DNA of 64,000 bases from Streptomyces pseudovenezuelae (GCF_029892565.1 NZ_JARXVH010000011.1:124001-188000); one strand, 5' to 3'; counted from the stretch's first letter, positions 8,586 through 17,816 are shown. A program made the numbers and translations. Notes: generated by a model not told the origin, from the sequence alone.

Positions 8586-9065
8586 TCACTGCGACGTCAC
8601 GGGCTCGAACCACGTGGGTTCGTCGGACAGCGCCTGCTTGATCCGGAAGTGGTGGTAGTCCGTCAGCTCGGGCAGATCGTCCAGCGCGAACCAGCCGACG
8701 GCCAGGGACTCGTCGTCGTTCACCCGGGCCTCGCCGCCGAGCGCCCGGCAGCGGAAGCAGAGGTCCATGAACTGGCAGATGTCACCGTTGGGGTACGTGA
8801 CCTGCCTCCCCGACCGCACCGCGACCATCCGCTCCACGGCGACCCGGACGCCCGTCTCCTCCTCCACCTCGCGCACGATGGCGAGCGCGGGCTGCTCGCC
8901 CGGGTCGGGGATGCCGGAGATCAGCGCCCACCTGTGGTTGTCCGCGCGCTGCCCGAGCAGGACTCTGCCCTCGTCGTCGAAGACGACGGCGCTGACGCCG
9001 GGAAGCCACAGCAACTGGTGACCGGCCGAGGCACGGATCTCACGGATGAAGTCAGGAGTAGCCAT
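8586..9065 (-). CDS. Nudix hydrolase
   Basis: A 159-residue protein with a complete Nudix box at about residues 50-72: 'GIPDPGEQPALAIVREVEEETGV', matching GX5EX7REUXEEXGU. It presumably hydrolyses a nucleoside diphosphate linked to another moiety, and the substrate is not determinable. The N-terminus 'REIRASAGHQLLWLPGVSAVVFDDEGRVLLGQR' is typical of actinobacterial Nudix proteins of this length. ATG 9065 is chosen as the only reasonable start. Convergent with the GlxA-type regulator, with an independent promoter in the short gap to lnt. Confidence 0.92.
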   Translation of the reverse strand: MATPDFIREIRASAGHQLLWLPGVSAVVFDDEGRVLLGQRADNHRWALISGIPDPGEQPALAIVREVEEETGVRVAVERMVAVRSGRQVTYPNGDICQFMDLCFRCRALGGEARVNDDESLAVGWFALDDLPELTDYHHFRIKQALSDEPTWFEPVTSQ

Positions 9066-9133
9066 GTCCCCGACCCTAACCGGGAGTTCGCACCCCTCCC
9101 GCGCCGAACAGGGAGCGTGTGTCCGGCGTACGG

Positions 9134-10744
9134 CTACGCGTCACCGGCGCGTCGCCCGCGCACACCGGCCGCGACCGCCCAGCCCACTCCGCCCGCGGCG
9201 ATCAGCACCAGCGCGATCTCGGGCAGGATGCCGAGCCGGGTGGCCGGCGTCTCGGACGAGCGCAGCGGGACCTTCTGTACGAGGTGGTCGGCGACGAACA
9301 TGCCGGTCTTCTGCGTGATCTTCCCGTCCGGCATGATGATCGCGCTGACGCCGCTGGTGACCGGCACGGTGACGGTCCGGCTGTGCTCGACCGCCCGCAC
9401 CCGGGACATCGCGAGCTGCTGGTAGGTCATCTCGCTGCGGTCGAAGGTCGCGTTGTTGCTCGGTACGGAGATGATCTGGGCGCCGTCGGTGACCTCGGAG
9501 CGCACGGCCCAGTCGAAGGCGGCCTCGTAGCAGGTGACCAGGCCGATCTTGGTGCCCGCCATGTCGAACACGCCCGGCTTGGTGCCCCGGCTGAAGTCCT
9601 GGCGGACCATCGAGGTCCAGTCGCTGTTGATCGCGCCGATCAGGGAGCGCAGCGGCAGGTACTCGCCGAAGGGCTGGATCTGCCGCTTGTCGTAGGTGTC
9701 GGTGGGGCCCTTCGTGGGGTCCCACAGGATCTGCTCGTTCCACAGCTTGCCGTCGCGCTCGACGACGCCGCCGACCGAGATGGGTACGCCGATCGACTTC
9801 GCCGCCTTGTCGATGACGGCGCGCGCGTCGGCGTTGGCGAACGGGTCGACGTCGGAGGAGTTCTCCGGCCACAGCACGAAGTCCGGCTTGGCGATCTTGC
9901 CGGCCTTGACCTCGGCGGCCAGCCGTTCCGTCTCGCGCGCGTGGTAGTCGAGCACGGCCCGCCGCTGGGCGTTGAACTCCAGCCCGGCACGCGGCACGTT
10001 GCCCTGGATGACCGCGACGGTCGCGTAGCCGTCCTCGGCCTTGTCGCTGACCAGCGTGCGCGCCGCCAGCGCGCCGACCACCGGGACGGCCACGCTCAGC
10101 AGGGCCACGGCCGCGGCGGACCGCCGTACGGTCCGGGTGCGCCGCCCCTCGACGGCGAGACGCACCGCCTCGTAGAGGCCGAAGCCGCTCAGGACGACCG
10201 CGAAGCTGAGCACCGGGGTGCCGCCCACCGCGGCGAGCGGCAGAAAGACACCGTCGGCCTGACCGAACGCGACCTTGCCCCAGGGGAAGCCGTGGAAGGG
10301 CACACGCGCGCGTGCCGCCTCGCCCGCGATCCACAGGGCGGCCGCCCACAGGGGCCGGCCGGGAAGCTTCGACACGGCGGCGACGCCCACGCCGACCAGC
10401 GCCACGAAGACCGCCTCGGCGGCGACCAGCGCCAGCCAGGGTCCGGGTCCGACCTCCACGCCGGTCCACACCAGCAGCGGCAGCAGGAAGCCGAGACCGA
10501 AGAGGTAGCCGAGACCGAACGCGGCCTTCCAGCCGCGCCCGCGCAGCACCCAGGCGAAACCCGCGAAGGCAGGCAGGGCCAGCCACCACAGGGTGCGTGG
10601 CGGGAAGCTGACGTAGAGCAGCACTCCGGAGAGCGCGGCGACGAGGGCCGGGACGAGGCGTACGAGCCGTGCCACGCCTGACGCGGGCGCGGCCGCGGGC
10701 TGCGACGTGTCCGACTCGTCCACGGAGGTTGCGGTGGCGGTCAC
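9134..10744 (-). CDS. lnt: Apolipoprotein N-acyltransferase
   Basis: About 536 residues with an N-terminal block of hydrophobic segments (residues ~25-215) and a C-terminal periplasmic-side nitrilase domain. The catalytic Glu is expected in the 'AVIQGNVPRAGLEF'-following strand, Lys in 'FVLWPENSSD...KQIQPFGEYLPLRS', and Cys in 'IGLVTCYEAAFDW'. Lnt adds the third acyl chain to lipoproteins in the membrane. GTG 10744 is chosen because it begins the family-like part just after a CGGAG sequence; an upstream ATG at 10861 would add ~39 low-homology residues. Streptomyces usually carries two lnt copies, and I cannot tell which this is. Confidence 0.92.
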   Translation of the reverse strand: MTATATSVDESDTSQPAAAPASGVARLVRLVPALVAALSGVLLYVSFPPRTLWWLALPAFAGFAWVLRGRGWKAAFGLGYLFGLGFLLPLLVWTGVEVGPGPWLALVAAEAVFVALVGVGVAAVSKLPGRPLWAAALWIAGEAARARVPFHGFPWGKVAFGQADGVFLPLAAVGGTPVLSFAVVLSGFGLYEAVRLAVEGRRTRTVRRSAAAVALLSVAVPVVGALAARTLVSDKAEDGYATVAVIQGNVPRAGLEFNAQRRAVLDYHARETERLAAEVKAGKIAKPDFVLWPENSSDVDPFANADARAVIDKAAKSIGVPISVGGVVERDGKLWNEQILWDPTKGPTDTYDKRQIQPFGEYLPLRSLIGAINSDWTSMVRQDFSRGTKPGVFDMAGTKIGLVTCYEAAFDWAVRSEVTDGAQIISVPSNNATFDRSEMTYQQLAMSRVRAVEHSRTVTVPVTSGVSAIIMPDGKITQKTGMFVADHLVQKVPLRSSETPATRLGILPEIALVLIAAGGVGWAVAAGVRGRRAGDA

Positions 10745-10974
10745 TCCGGGAGTGTACGGCGGGTGACCTTGGCGCCGACAGCGCGGTCCGGATGGCGGCA
10801 CGGGGCGCCACCAGGCGCGACCACCGCATCGTTCGTGCGCATCTCTGCCCAACTCATCCACAAAACGTCCATCAACCGTTACGGTGTGCCGGAGCCTCCG
10901 TCAACCGCCGGATGACGGGCCGAGCGATGGTCGGGGGGCGACGACCGGGTGGGGGCGGGGTGGGTTCCACTGGG

Positions 10975-12045
10975 ATGACGTCTGTGGCCGGTCCTGGGGA
11001 GGACGGCGAGAGACGAAACGTTTCGGACGCGGCGGGCGTGGTGGTGCTGGGGGCCTGTGCCACCTGGTCCCTGATCACGGCCGGCGCCCATGACGGCCGC
11101 CCCGAGGGCGTGCTGCTCGCGATCCTGGCCGTGGCCGCCGGCTATGCCGTGGGGCGGATCTGCGGGGCGCTGGTGCCGGTCGCCGCGCCGTGCGCGGGAG
11201 CGCTGGCCGGGGTGGTGCTGTTGGTGGCCGTGCCCCATCTGGCGCCGGGTCCGCAGATCTACGCCCCGCTCGGGCACGCCGGTGCCACCGCCGCCCTGCT
11301 GGCCCTGTGCACCGGTGCCGCGTGCTGCGCCGCCTGGGCGGCCGAGACACCGGCCCTGCGGTTCGCGCTGGGTGCGCTGGGCGCCGGGATCACGGTGACC
11401 GCGGCCGTCGTCGGCTCGACCACCGGGCTCATCACCTGCACCGGCGTCCTGCTGTGCTCGCTGGCCGCCGGCCGGATGCGCGGCCGAGGACTCGGCATCG
11501 CGGGACTGGCCCTGGCCGCGGCGCTGGTGACCGGTCTGGTCTGGGCGCTCGCCGGGAACGCGGTGCCCGAGGGACTGGACGACTCGCTGGCGGCCCAGTT
11601 GACCGGGCACCGGATCGAGCTGTGGCACGACGCGCTGCAGCAGGCCCGCCACAACGCCGGCCTGGGCATCGGCCCGGGCCGTTTCGGCGAGCTGAGCACG
11701 ACGGCGACCCGGACCCTGCTCTCGGACGGCAAGCCGCACTCGGCGCCGCTGCAACAGGCGGCCGAGCAGGGCGTGGTGGGCGTCGCCCTGCTGGGGGCGG
11801 CCTTCTGCTGGGTGCTGTACGCACTGTGGCGCTCACCGCGCCCCACACCGGTCGTACTCACGGCGGGCGCGGCTCTCACGGGACTCGCGGCGATCGCCTC
11901 CATCGGCAACGCCCTGAGCTTCACCGCCGTGTCGGTCGGCGCGGGCCTGCTGGCCGGCCTGGCCACCGCGAGACCCCTCGCCGACGACTCACCGCACCGG
12001 GAGACGCACGTACGAAGACACGGTGACCGACTGACGCCCGACTGA
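10975..12045 (+). CDS. Polytopic membrane protein, O-antigen ligase-like
   Basis: A ~356-residue protein with about nine to ten hydrophobic segments. A soluble loop at residues ~195-250 contains 'RIELWHDALQQARHNAGLGIGPGRFGEL' and later 'HSAPLQQAAEQGVVGVALL'. That His-rich loop with 'R...W..al......p..GiGpG.f' and 'aHn..lq...e.G..G' spacing is characteristic of the Wzy/O-antigen ligase (RfaL) superfamily, which transfers or polymerises lipid-linked glycans. The E. coli-type membrane topology fits. The start is uncertain: ATG 10975 begins just before the first hydrophobic helix, and an ATG at 10927 adds 16 residues. It is divergent from lnt and convergent with the next gene (8-bp gap). Confidence 0.7.
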   Translation: MTSVAGPGEDGERRNVSDAAGVVVLGACATWSLITAGAHDGRPEGVLLAILAVAAGYAVGRICGALVPVAAPCAGALAGVVLLVAVPHLAPGPQIYAPLGHAGATAALLALCTGAACCAAWAAETPALRFALGALGAGITVTAAVVGSTTGLITCTGVLLCSLAAGRMRGRGLGIAGLALAAALVTGLVWALAGNAVPEGLDDSLAAQLTGHRIELWHDALQQARHNAGLGIGPGRFGELSTTATRTLLSDGKPHSAPLQQAAEQGVVGVALLGAAFCWVLYALWRSPRPTPVVLTAGAALTGLAAIASIGNALSFTAVSVGAGLLAGLATARPLADDSPHRETHVRRHGDRLTPD

Positions 12046-12053
12046 CCCGGGGC

Positions 12054-12590
12054 TCAGTGCGTCGGGCCGGGCCGCAGGCTGTCCTTGATGGCCCGTACCG
12101 CCGCCTCCGCGTTGTCCACGGTGATCGTGAACGTGTGACCGTCCCACAGCCGCAGGACGACGCCCTCGCCCCGCCGTACGACGACGGCGGTGCCCTTCTC
12201 GGGCCGCCAGCGGTAGCCCCAGCCGCCCCACTGACGCGGGGTGACGTGCGCGTCGAACTCGGCGCCGGCCACATGCGAGAGCGGGATGCGGCGGCGCGGC
12301 ACACCGATGTGGCCGCAGCGCACTTCGAGGGACTCCTTGTCGAGCTTCAGGTCGACGTGGACGAAGGCGAGGGTGCCGAAGATGACCAGCAGTCCGGCCG
12401 CGATGCAGCCGACGACGGCCATGGCGAGCGGGGCGACGCCGGACTTCCAGGCCGAGTCGACGGCGAGCTCGATGCCGAGCGCCAGGCAGGCCGCGCCGCC
12501 GAGTGCCAGCAGCCACTGGACCCGGTTGGTGGCGCGTCCGGTCCAGAGGTCGGGGTGCTGGGTCTTCGCGGGGTGGGGGTGGTCCCTCAT
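12054..12590 (-). CDS. Small membrane protein with PH-like domain
   Basis: A 178-residue protein starting at ATG 12590 ('MRDHPHPAKTQHPDLW'). Two hydrophobic segments lie at about residues 24-46 and 52-75, followed by a ~100-residue beta-rich tail ('VDLKLDKESLEVRCGHIGVPRRRIPLSHVAGAEFDAHVTP..WGGWGYRW', 'GEGVVLRLWDGHTFTITVDNAEAAV'). This resembles the two-TM plus PH-like (bPH/DUF3093-type) proteins common in actinomycetes. The family assignment is from pattern only, and the function is unknown. It is divergently arranged with respect to the racemase-family gene upstream region and convergent with the membrane protein before it. Confidence 0.75.
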   Translation of the reverse strand: MRDHPHPAKTQHPDLWTGRATNRVQWLLALGGAACLALGIELAVDSAWKSGVAPLAMAVVGCIAAGLLVIFGTLAFVHVDLKLDKESLEVRCGHIGVPRRRIPLSHVAGAEFDAHVTPRQWGGWGYRWRPEKGTAVVVRRGEGVVLRLWDGHTFTITVDNAEAAVRAIKDSLRPGPTH

Positions 12591-12696
12591 GCCTACGAGA
12601 TTACTCAGGTTTCGCTGCGCGGGTACCGGGTCGCGGGGAGTTGCTCCGCCGACCGGGCGGTTGCTGGACCCAGGCCGTCCGTTTGATGCCCGTCGG

Positions 12697-13482
12697 TCAG
12701 CGTGCCGGGCTGACCGACCGGAGCAGTCGGCCTTCCGCGTAGGCCAGGGCGGGCGCGGGCAGCGCACCCTCGCGTCCGCTCAGCAGCACCGTGAGCGTGC
12801 CGGTGGCCGGGGCCTCCGGGGCGGGCTGCTCGCCGAGCCGGCGCAGCGCCTGGGCGGCCACGGCGCCCGCGGAACCGTGCAGGACGAGCGGGGGCCTGAC
12901 GGGACGCTGGACGGCCGCACGGATGCGCTCGCCGACGAGTTCGTAATGGGTGCACCCCAGGACGACGGTCGTTACCTCGGCCGGGGTGAGGGCGGCGGCC
13001 GCGGCGACGGCGGCGTCGATCGCCTGCTCGTCCGCGTGCTCCACGGCCTCGGCCAGCCCGTGGCAGGGCACCTCGGTCACCGGCACGCCATTGGCGAAGT
13101 CCACGATGAGGTTGCGCTGGTAGGGGCTGCCGGTGGTGGCGGGGGTGGCCCAGATGGCGAGGTGGCCGCCGCCGGCCGCGGCCGGTTTGATCGCCGGGAC
13201 GGTGCCGATCACCGGGATCTCGGGTTCGAGGCGGGCGCGGAGGGCGGGCAGCGCGTGCACGGTCGCGGTGTTGCAGCCGACGATCAGGGCGGCGGGCCGG
13301 TGCGCGGCGGCGGCCTCGGCGACGGCCAGGGCGCGCTCGGTGAGGTCTTCGGGGGTCCGGGGTCCCCAGGGCATGCCGTCGGGGTCCAGGGAGAGCACGA
13401 GATCGGCGTCGGGTCGCAGCCGCCGTACCGCGGCGGTGGCCGCCAGCAGACCGATTCCGGAGTCCATCAGCGCGATCTTCAC
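12697..13482 (-). CDS. Aspartate/glutamate racemase-family protein
   Basis: A 261-residue protein of the Asp/Glu racemase fold. The two catalytic Cys are visible in 'ALIVGCNTATVHALPALR' (about residue 75) and 'TTVVLGCTHYELV' (about 180). The N-terminal 'MKIALMDSGIGLLAATAAVRRLRPDADLVLSLD' corresponds to MurI 'iGvfDSGvGGLtvl..i...lP....iY.gD'. Glutamate racemase makes D-Glu for peptidoglycan. This copy departs from standard MurI in the first loop (DSGIGLL rather than DSGVGGL), so it may be a paralogue rather than the essential enzyme. GTG 13482 is chosen as the start of the first strand. Confidence 0.8.
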   Translation of the reverse strand: MKIALMDSGIGLLAATAAVRRLRPDADLVLSLDPDGMPWGPRTPEDLTERALAVAEAAAAHRPAALIVGCNTATVHALPALRARLEPEIPVIGTVPAIKPAAAGGGHLAIWATPATTGSPYQRNLIVDFANGVPVTEVPCHGLAEAVEHADEQAIDAAVAAAAALTPAEVTTVVLGCTHYELVGERIRAAVQRPVRPPLVLHGSAGAVAAQALRRLGEQPAPEAPATGTLTVLLSGREGALPAPALAYAEGRLLRSVSPAR

Positions 13483-13539
13483 CCGGCCACGATAGACGAT
13501 GGGCCCCTTACGGCCGGTGGGGTGGGGCAGACTGCGCGG

Positions 13540-14721
13540 GTGAGCGCCTTCGCGTGGACCGCCGCCGTATCCCTCGCCGCCTGGTTGTGGCTGCTGCTCT
13601 GTCAGGGCTTCTTCTGGCGCACGGACATCAGGCTGCCGCGCCGCGAGGATCCGGACGTGTGGCCGTCGGTCTGCGTGGTCGTCCCCGCGCGCGACGAGGC
13701 GGCCGTACTGCCCGCCAGCCTGCCGTCGCTGCTCGCGCAGGACTATCCGGGACGGGCGGAGATCTTCCTCGTCGACGACGGCAGTTCGGACGGCACGGGC
13801 GACCTGGCCCGCGAGCTCGCCCGCACGCACGGCGGGCTGCCGCTGACCGTCGACTCCCCCGGCGAACCCCCGGCCGGCTGGACCGGCAAGCTGTGGGCCG
13901 TGCGCCACGGCATCGGCCTGGCACGCGCGCGTGGACCCGAGTACCTGCTGCTGACGGACGCCGACATCGCGCACGCGCCCGGCAGCCTGCGGGAGTTGGT
14001 CGCCGCCGCCGGCACCGGCGGCTTCGACGTCGTCTCCCAGATGGCGCGGCTGCGGGTGGAGAGCGTGTGGGAGCGGCTGGTGGTGCCGGCCTTCGTCTAC
14101 TTCTTCGCGCAGTTGTATCCGTTCCGCCGAATCGGCGGCGAGCGCACGCGCACGGCGGCCGCGGCGGGCGGCTGTGTGCTGCTGCGCGCCGAGACCGCCG
14201 AGCGGGCGCGGATCCCCGACGCCATCCGGCACGCGGTCATCGACGACGTCGCCCTCGCGCGGGCGGTCAAGGGCGGGGGCGGCCGGATCTGGCTCGGCCT
14301 GGCCGAGCGGGTCGACAGCGTGCGGCCGTACCCGCGACTGCACGACCTGTGGCGGATGGTCTCGCGCAGCGCGTACGCGCAGCTGCGGCACAACCCACTG
14401 CTGCTGCTCGGTACGGTCCTCGGTCTGGCGCTGGTCTATCTGGTGCCGCCGGTGGCACTGATCGCGGGCGCGGCCGGCGGGGACACGACGGCCGCTCTCG
14501 TCGGCGGCCTGGCCTGGCTGGTGATGACCGGCACCTACGTCCCGATGCTCCGCTACTACCGCCAGCCGCTCCTGCTCGCTCCCCTGCTGCCGTTCACCGC
14601 GTTCATCTACCTCCTCATGACGGTCGATTCCGCGGTGCAGCACTACCGGGGACGCGGTGCGGCCTGGAAGGGCCGCACGTACGCGCGTCCGGACGCCGTG
14701 CCCGACGAGCACGCTCTGTAG
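13540..14721 (+). CDS. Family 2 glycosyltransferase, HpnB-like
   Basis: A 393-residue GT-A glycosyltransferase. After an N-terminal hydrophobic segment (1-20) comes the GT2 core: 'VWPSVCVVVPARDEAAVLPASLPSLLAQDY', 'FLVDDGSSDGTGDLA' and the DxD-type 'LLLTDADIAHAP'. The acceptor-side 'HAVIDDVALARAVKGGGGRIW' is followed by three C-terminal hydrophobic helices. The pattern with 'WTGKLWAVRHGIGLA' and the C-terminal membrane part matches the hopene-associated glycosyltransferase HpnB. No hopanoid genes lie next to it, so a hopanoid role is only a possibility. The GTG start is 57 bp from the divergent racemase gene. Confidence 0.82.
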   Translation: MSAFAWTAAVSLAAWLWLLLCQGFFWRTDIRLPRREDPDVWPSVCVVVPARDEAAVLPASLPSLLAQDYPGRAEIFLVDDGSSDGTGDLARELARTHGGLPLTVDSPGEPPAGWTGKLWAVRHGIGLARARGPEYLLLTDADIAHAPGSLRELVAAAGTGGFDVVSQMARLRVESVWERLVVPAFVYFFAQLYPFRRIGGERTRTAAAAGGCVLLRAETAERARIPDAIRHAVIDDVALARAVKGGGGRIWLGLAERVDSVRPYPRLHDLWRMVSRSAYAQLRHNPLLLLGTVLGLALVYLVPPVALIAGAAGGDTTAALVGGLAWLVMTGTYVPMLRYYRQPLLLAPLLPFTAFIYLLMTVDSAVQHYRGRGAAWKGRTYARPDAVPDEHAL

Positions 14722-14736
14722 CGAGCCCGGGAAGCG

Positions 14737-16020
14737 TCACTTCCGGCCCGGAGTCCAGTTCATGCCCCACCCGTAGGCGTAGTCGATGGTCCGCTGCGGG
14801 CTCACCCCGCGCTCGGGCACCAGATAGCGGGCCTCGCGCTGGACGACCAGGTCGCTGCCGGTGTTGGTGATCAGCGCGAGCGCGCACACCGTGGAGGGGA
14901 CGGTGCACTCGTCGAGCGAGAAGTCGATCGCGGCGCCGTACTGCGGTTGCAGAGTGACCGTGGCATGCAGGTCGGCGAAGGAACGGGCGCCCTCGTAGAT
15001 GGTCACGAAGACGAGGACGCGCCGGAAGTCCTGCTTGTGGTCGAGGTTGACGGTGAGGTTCTCGCCGCTCTCGACGGCGCCGGTGCGGTCGTCCCCGTCG
15101 AGCAGGAGGTACGGCGGACGGTGCAGGGACCCGAAGGCGTTGCCGAGGGCCTGTACGACGCCCTTGCTGCCGTCGGTGAGTTCGTACAGGGCGCACAGGT
15201 CGAGGTCGAGGTCCGCGTGCTTGGCGACCGCCCGGCCCCGCTTGCTGCCCCAGCCCGAGAACTGCTTGCGCACCTCCCAGTTGAGGTTGACCCGCATGGC
15301 GCCCGAGGTGCCGCCCTGCTTGGTCAGCGACACCGAGGGAGCGGACTTGGTGAGCGTCACCTTGGTGAGGCGGACGGGCGCGGCGGGCGGCGTCGCCGAG
15401 GGAGCGGGCGGCGGCGGCATCGTCACCGGCGGGGCGACGGGCGCGGGCGACGGGGGAGCGACGGGCTGCGGGGCGGGCGTCGGCGCGGCCTGCTGCGGTT
15501 CGTCCACCGTGATGCCGAAGTCCCTGGCGAGCCCTTCGAGTCCGCTGCCGTAACCCTGGCCGACGGCGCGGAACTTCCAGGCACCCTGGCGGCGGTAGAA
15601 CTCACCCAGCACGAAAGCGGTTTCGACGCTCGCGCCGGTGCTGTCGAAGCGGGCGGCCACGGTGTTCTGGGCGGCGTCGCGCACCTCGATGTAGAGGTCC
15701 GGGACCTGCCCGAACGTGCCGCCGTCGGAAGACGCCACCAGGACGATCGTCTCGATCGCGGGCTCCACGCGCGCGAGGTCGACGACCAGCGTGTCGGTGA
15801 TGGTGCCGCCGCCGTCCCGCTTGCCCTCGTGCCGGACGGCGCCCGAGGCGTGCGCGGGCTGGTTGTAGAAGACGAAGTCGCTGTCCGACCGGACCTTGCC
15901 GCCCACCAGCAGGAGGGCCGAGGCGTCGGCGTCCGGCACGCCCGGCCCGGAGCGCCAGCCCAATTCGACGCGCAGGGCCGTCGTCGGCACCGGCACATTC
16001 GATCCCTTCGGCATTGACAT
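14737..16020 (-). CDS. Two-domain TerD-family protein
   Basis: A ~427-residue protein. Residues ~1-165 are a classic TerD domain (calcium-binding stress protein family): 'MSMPKGSNVPV', 'DADASALLLVGGKVRSDSDFVFYNQP', 'TDTLVVDLARVEPAIETIVLVAS', 'ETAFVLGEFYRRQGAWKFRAVGQGY'. A Pro/Ala-rich linker (~175-225) leads to a second, divergent TerD-like domain (~230-427) containing 'HADLDLDLCALYELTDGSKGVVQALG' and 'LDGDDRTG'. Tandem or fused TerD proteins are common in Streptomyces and are linked to tellurite and envelope stress. ATG 16020 follows a GGGGGC site; an in-frame ATG at 16032 is an alternative. No terZABC operon is nearby. Confidence 0.9.
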   Translation of the reverse strand: MSMPKGSNVPVPTTALRVELGWRSGPGVPDADASALLLVGGKVRSDSDFVFYNQPAHASGAVRHEGKRDGGGTITDTLVVDLARVEPAIETIVLVASSDGGTFGQVPDLYIEVRDAAQNTVAARFDSTGASVETAFVLGEFYRRQGAWKFRAVGQGYGSGLEGLARDFGITVDEPQQAAPTPAPQPVAPPSPAPVAPPVTMPPPPAPSATPPAAPVRLTKVTLTKSAPSVSLTKQGGTSGAMRVNLNWEVRKQFSGWGSKRGRAVAKHADLDLDLCALYELTDGSKGVVQALGNAFGSLHRPPYLLLDGDDRTGAVESGENLTVNLDHKQDFRRVLVFVTIYEGARSFADLHATVTLQPQYGAAIDFSLDECTVPSTVCALALITNTGSDLVVQREARYLVPERGVSPQRTIDYAYGWGMNWTPGRK

Positions 16021-16312
16021 GTCTGCCCCCATCGCCTGTCATCGCGCCAGGTCGTGTCCCGGCAGCCCTTCGGGTTCTCTACACGTCCAACCTATTCCCC
16101 GGGACAGCGAACTCCCATCAGGAGCACAGGATCACCAATGGCCAACCCCTGGTAACCGGCTCGGAACTCGGTCTTTACAGGATCCGAACGCAGGTCGGCG
16201 CCCTATTTTGCCGAGTTCGCTCGCATTGGGGGTCCACCGTCACTGCCGACACGGAAAACAACCCTCTTATCGGTCTCCCCAACCAGCACATCGTGGGCTT
16301 AACTTATGTGCC
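16021..16312. other. Intergenic region between TerD-family gene and DUF6643-like gene
   Basis: About 290 bp without a convincing gene, somewhat richer in A+T than its surroundings. It must hold the divergent promoters of the flanking genes. I see no clear operator, repeat or RNA gene in it. Confidence 0.6.
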
Positions 16313-16747
16313 ATGACCTCCCCCCGCTCCACTTATGGCGGCGGTTACTACTCCGCCTTCCCGGACACTCCGATCTACGACAGGCTCGTCGCCGAGCGGG
16401 GCACCCCGCAGATCGCCCCGATCCGGGTACCCGCCGCCTACGACGCACCAGGCAGTCACCTGCCCGCGTTGCCGTCGGCACTCCCCGCCCTCCCGGCGGG
16501 TCCCTCCCAGTCGTACGGCTACCCGCAGGCCGCCCAGCCGTCTCCGCTGCAGCAGGCTCCCGCGGCCTACATCCCGCCGCAGTCGACCGCCCCGCGCGGT
16601 TACCCCGGTCCCCAGCAGCCGCAGCAACAGCGCCCGATGGCGCCCGGCACGGGCTACGAGGCGATGCGCCCCGCGGCTCCCCGCCCGGCCCCGTACCAGG
16701 ACCCGTACAACAACCAGCAGCAGCAGTACCGCGGCGGCGGCTACTAG
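16313..16747 (+). CDS. Pro/Gln/Tyr-rich hypothetical protein (DUF6643-like)
   Basis: A 144-residue protein of low complexity, starting 'MTSPRSTYGGGYYSAFPDTPIYDRLVAERGTPQIAPIRVP', with the rest dominated by Pro, Gln, Ala and Tyr and ending in 'QQQYRGGGY'. The N-terminal signature is one I associate with a Streptomyces-restricted family (DUF6643). No membrane segment, signal peptide or catalytic motif is visible, and most of the chain is probably disordered. The start at ATG 16313 begins the conserved N-terminus. Next gene is 43 bp downstream in the same direction. Function unknown. Confidence 0.75.
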   Translation: MTSPRSTYGGGYYSAFPDTPIYDRLVAERGTPQIAPIRVPAAYDAPGSHLPALPSALPALPAGPSQSYGYPQAAQPSPLQQAPAAYIPPQSTAPRGYPGPQQPQQQRPMAPGTGYEAMRPAAPRPAPYQDPYNNQQQQYRGGGY

Positions 16748-16790
16748 AGCGTCCTCCCCGACCCGCCGTCCGCCCTGGCACGATGGCGTC

Positions 16791-17615
16791 ATGGGGAGCG
16801 CGCGACTGCAGTCGATTCATGTCCATCCGGTCAAGGCGTTCCGGGGCCTCGCGCCCCGGCAGGCCGACGTGGAGCCCTGGGGTCTGGCCGGGGACCGGCG
16901 CTGGGTCCTGATCGACGCCGGGGGAAAGGTCGTCACCCAACGCCAGCAGCCGCGCCTGGCGCTGGCCGCCGCCGAGCTCGTGCCCGGCGGCGTTCGTATG
17001 TCCGCACCCGGCATGGAGCCGCTGACGGTGCTCGTGCCCCGGCCGGTCGGCACGGTGCCGGTGGAGATCTTCCGCGACAAGGTCGAGGGCGTCCTCGCCG
17101 AGGACGAGGCCGCGCACGCCTGGTGCAGCGCCTACCTCGGCGCCGACATCCGCCTGGTGCACATGGACGACCCCACCACCCGCCGGCCCGTCGATCCGCA
17201 GTACGCCCACCCGGGCGAGACCGTGACCTTCGCCGACGGCTACCCGCTGCTGGCCACCACGGCCGCCTCACTCGACGCCCTCAACTCCCTCATCGCGCAG
17301 GGCGATCACCCGGCCGAGGGCCCCCTGCCGATGAACCGCTTCCGACCGAACGTGGTCCTGTCCGGGACCGCCGCCTGGGCCGAGGACGACTGGTCCCGCC
17401 TCGTCATCGGCGAGGTCGCCTTCCGCGTCGCGAAGACCTGCGGTCGCTGTGTCGTGACCACCACCGACCAGCACACCGCCGGCCGGGGCCGCGAGCCGCT
17501 GCACACGCTGGGGCGGCACCGCCGTATCGGCGGCAAGCTGGTCTTCGGCCAGAATCTCGTGCCCCTCTCGCGCGGCACGATCCGTGTCGGCGACCCGGTG
17601 ACGATCGTCGAATAG
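16791..17615 (+). CDS. MOSC domain-containing protein
   Basis: A 274-residue protein with an N-terminal MOSC beta-barrel domain ('LQSIHVHPVKAFRGLAPRQADVEPWGLAGDRRWVLIDAGG', residues 5-50) and the C-terminal MOSC domain. The conserved Cys residues are in 'FRVAKTCGRCVVTTTDQHTAG' (about 215-232). This is the YcbX/mARC-type architecture that binds molybdenum cofactor and reduces N-hydroxylated compounds. In this family the cofactor-ligating Cys is in that 'K.C.RC' segment. It lacks the C-terminal 2Fe-2S ferredoxin domain of YcbX, so an electron donor protein would be needed. ATG 16791 starts just before the first conserved strand. Confidence 0.9.
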   Translation: MGSARLQSIHVHPVKAFRGLAPRQADVEPWGLAGDRRWVLIDAGGKVVTQRQQPRLALAAAELVPGGVRMSAPGMEPLTVLVPRPVGTVPVEIFRDKVEGVLAEDEAAHAWCSAYLGADIRLVHMDDPTTRRPVDPQYAHPGETVTFADGYPLLATTAASLDALNSLIAQGDHPAEGPLPMNRFRPNVVLSGTAAWAEDDWSRLVIGEVAFRVAKTCGRCVVTTTDQHTAGRGREPLHTLGRHRRIGGKLVFGQNLVPLSRGTIRVGDPVTIVE

Positions 17616-17816
17616 CCACCCCTTCGGCACTGTCGGCGGAAAGATCCGGACAACGCACGGTGTGCGGGAACCGGGGCCGGGGCCCGGCGCGTTGGGGATG
17701 CGTAAGAAGTTCATGAGAGGTCCCCGGTCGCAGGTGATTTCGCTCTCTCTTTGACCGGGTCCGCGCGTGAACGGCGGTCGACGGAGTTATCACGGAGCGG
17801 GAAGGGGGTGCGGACG

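Noticed and set aside
14722..14750. Weak hairpin between the glycosyltransferase and TerD-family genes
   Set aside because: Only a 5-bp perfect stem (GGAAG/CTTCC) with a large part inside the coding end; too weak to list as a terminator.
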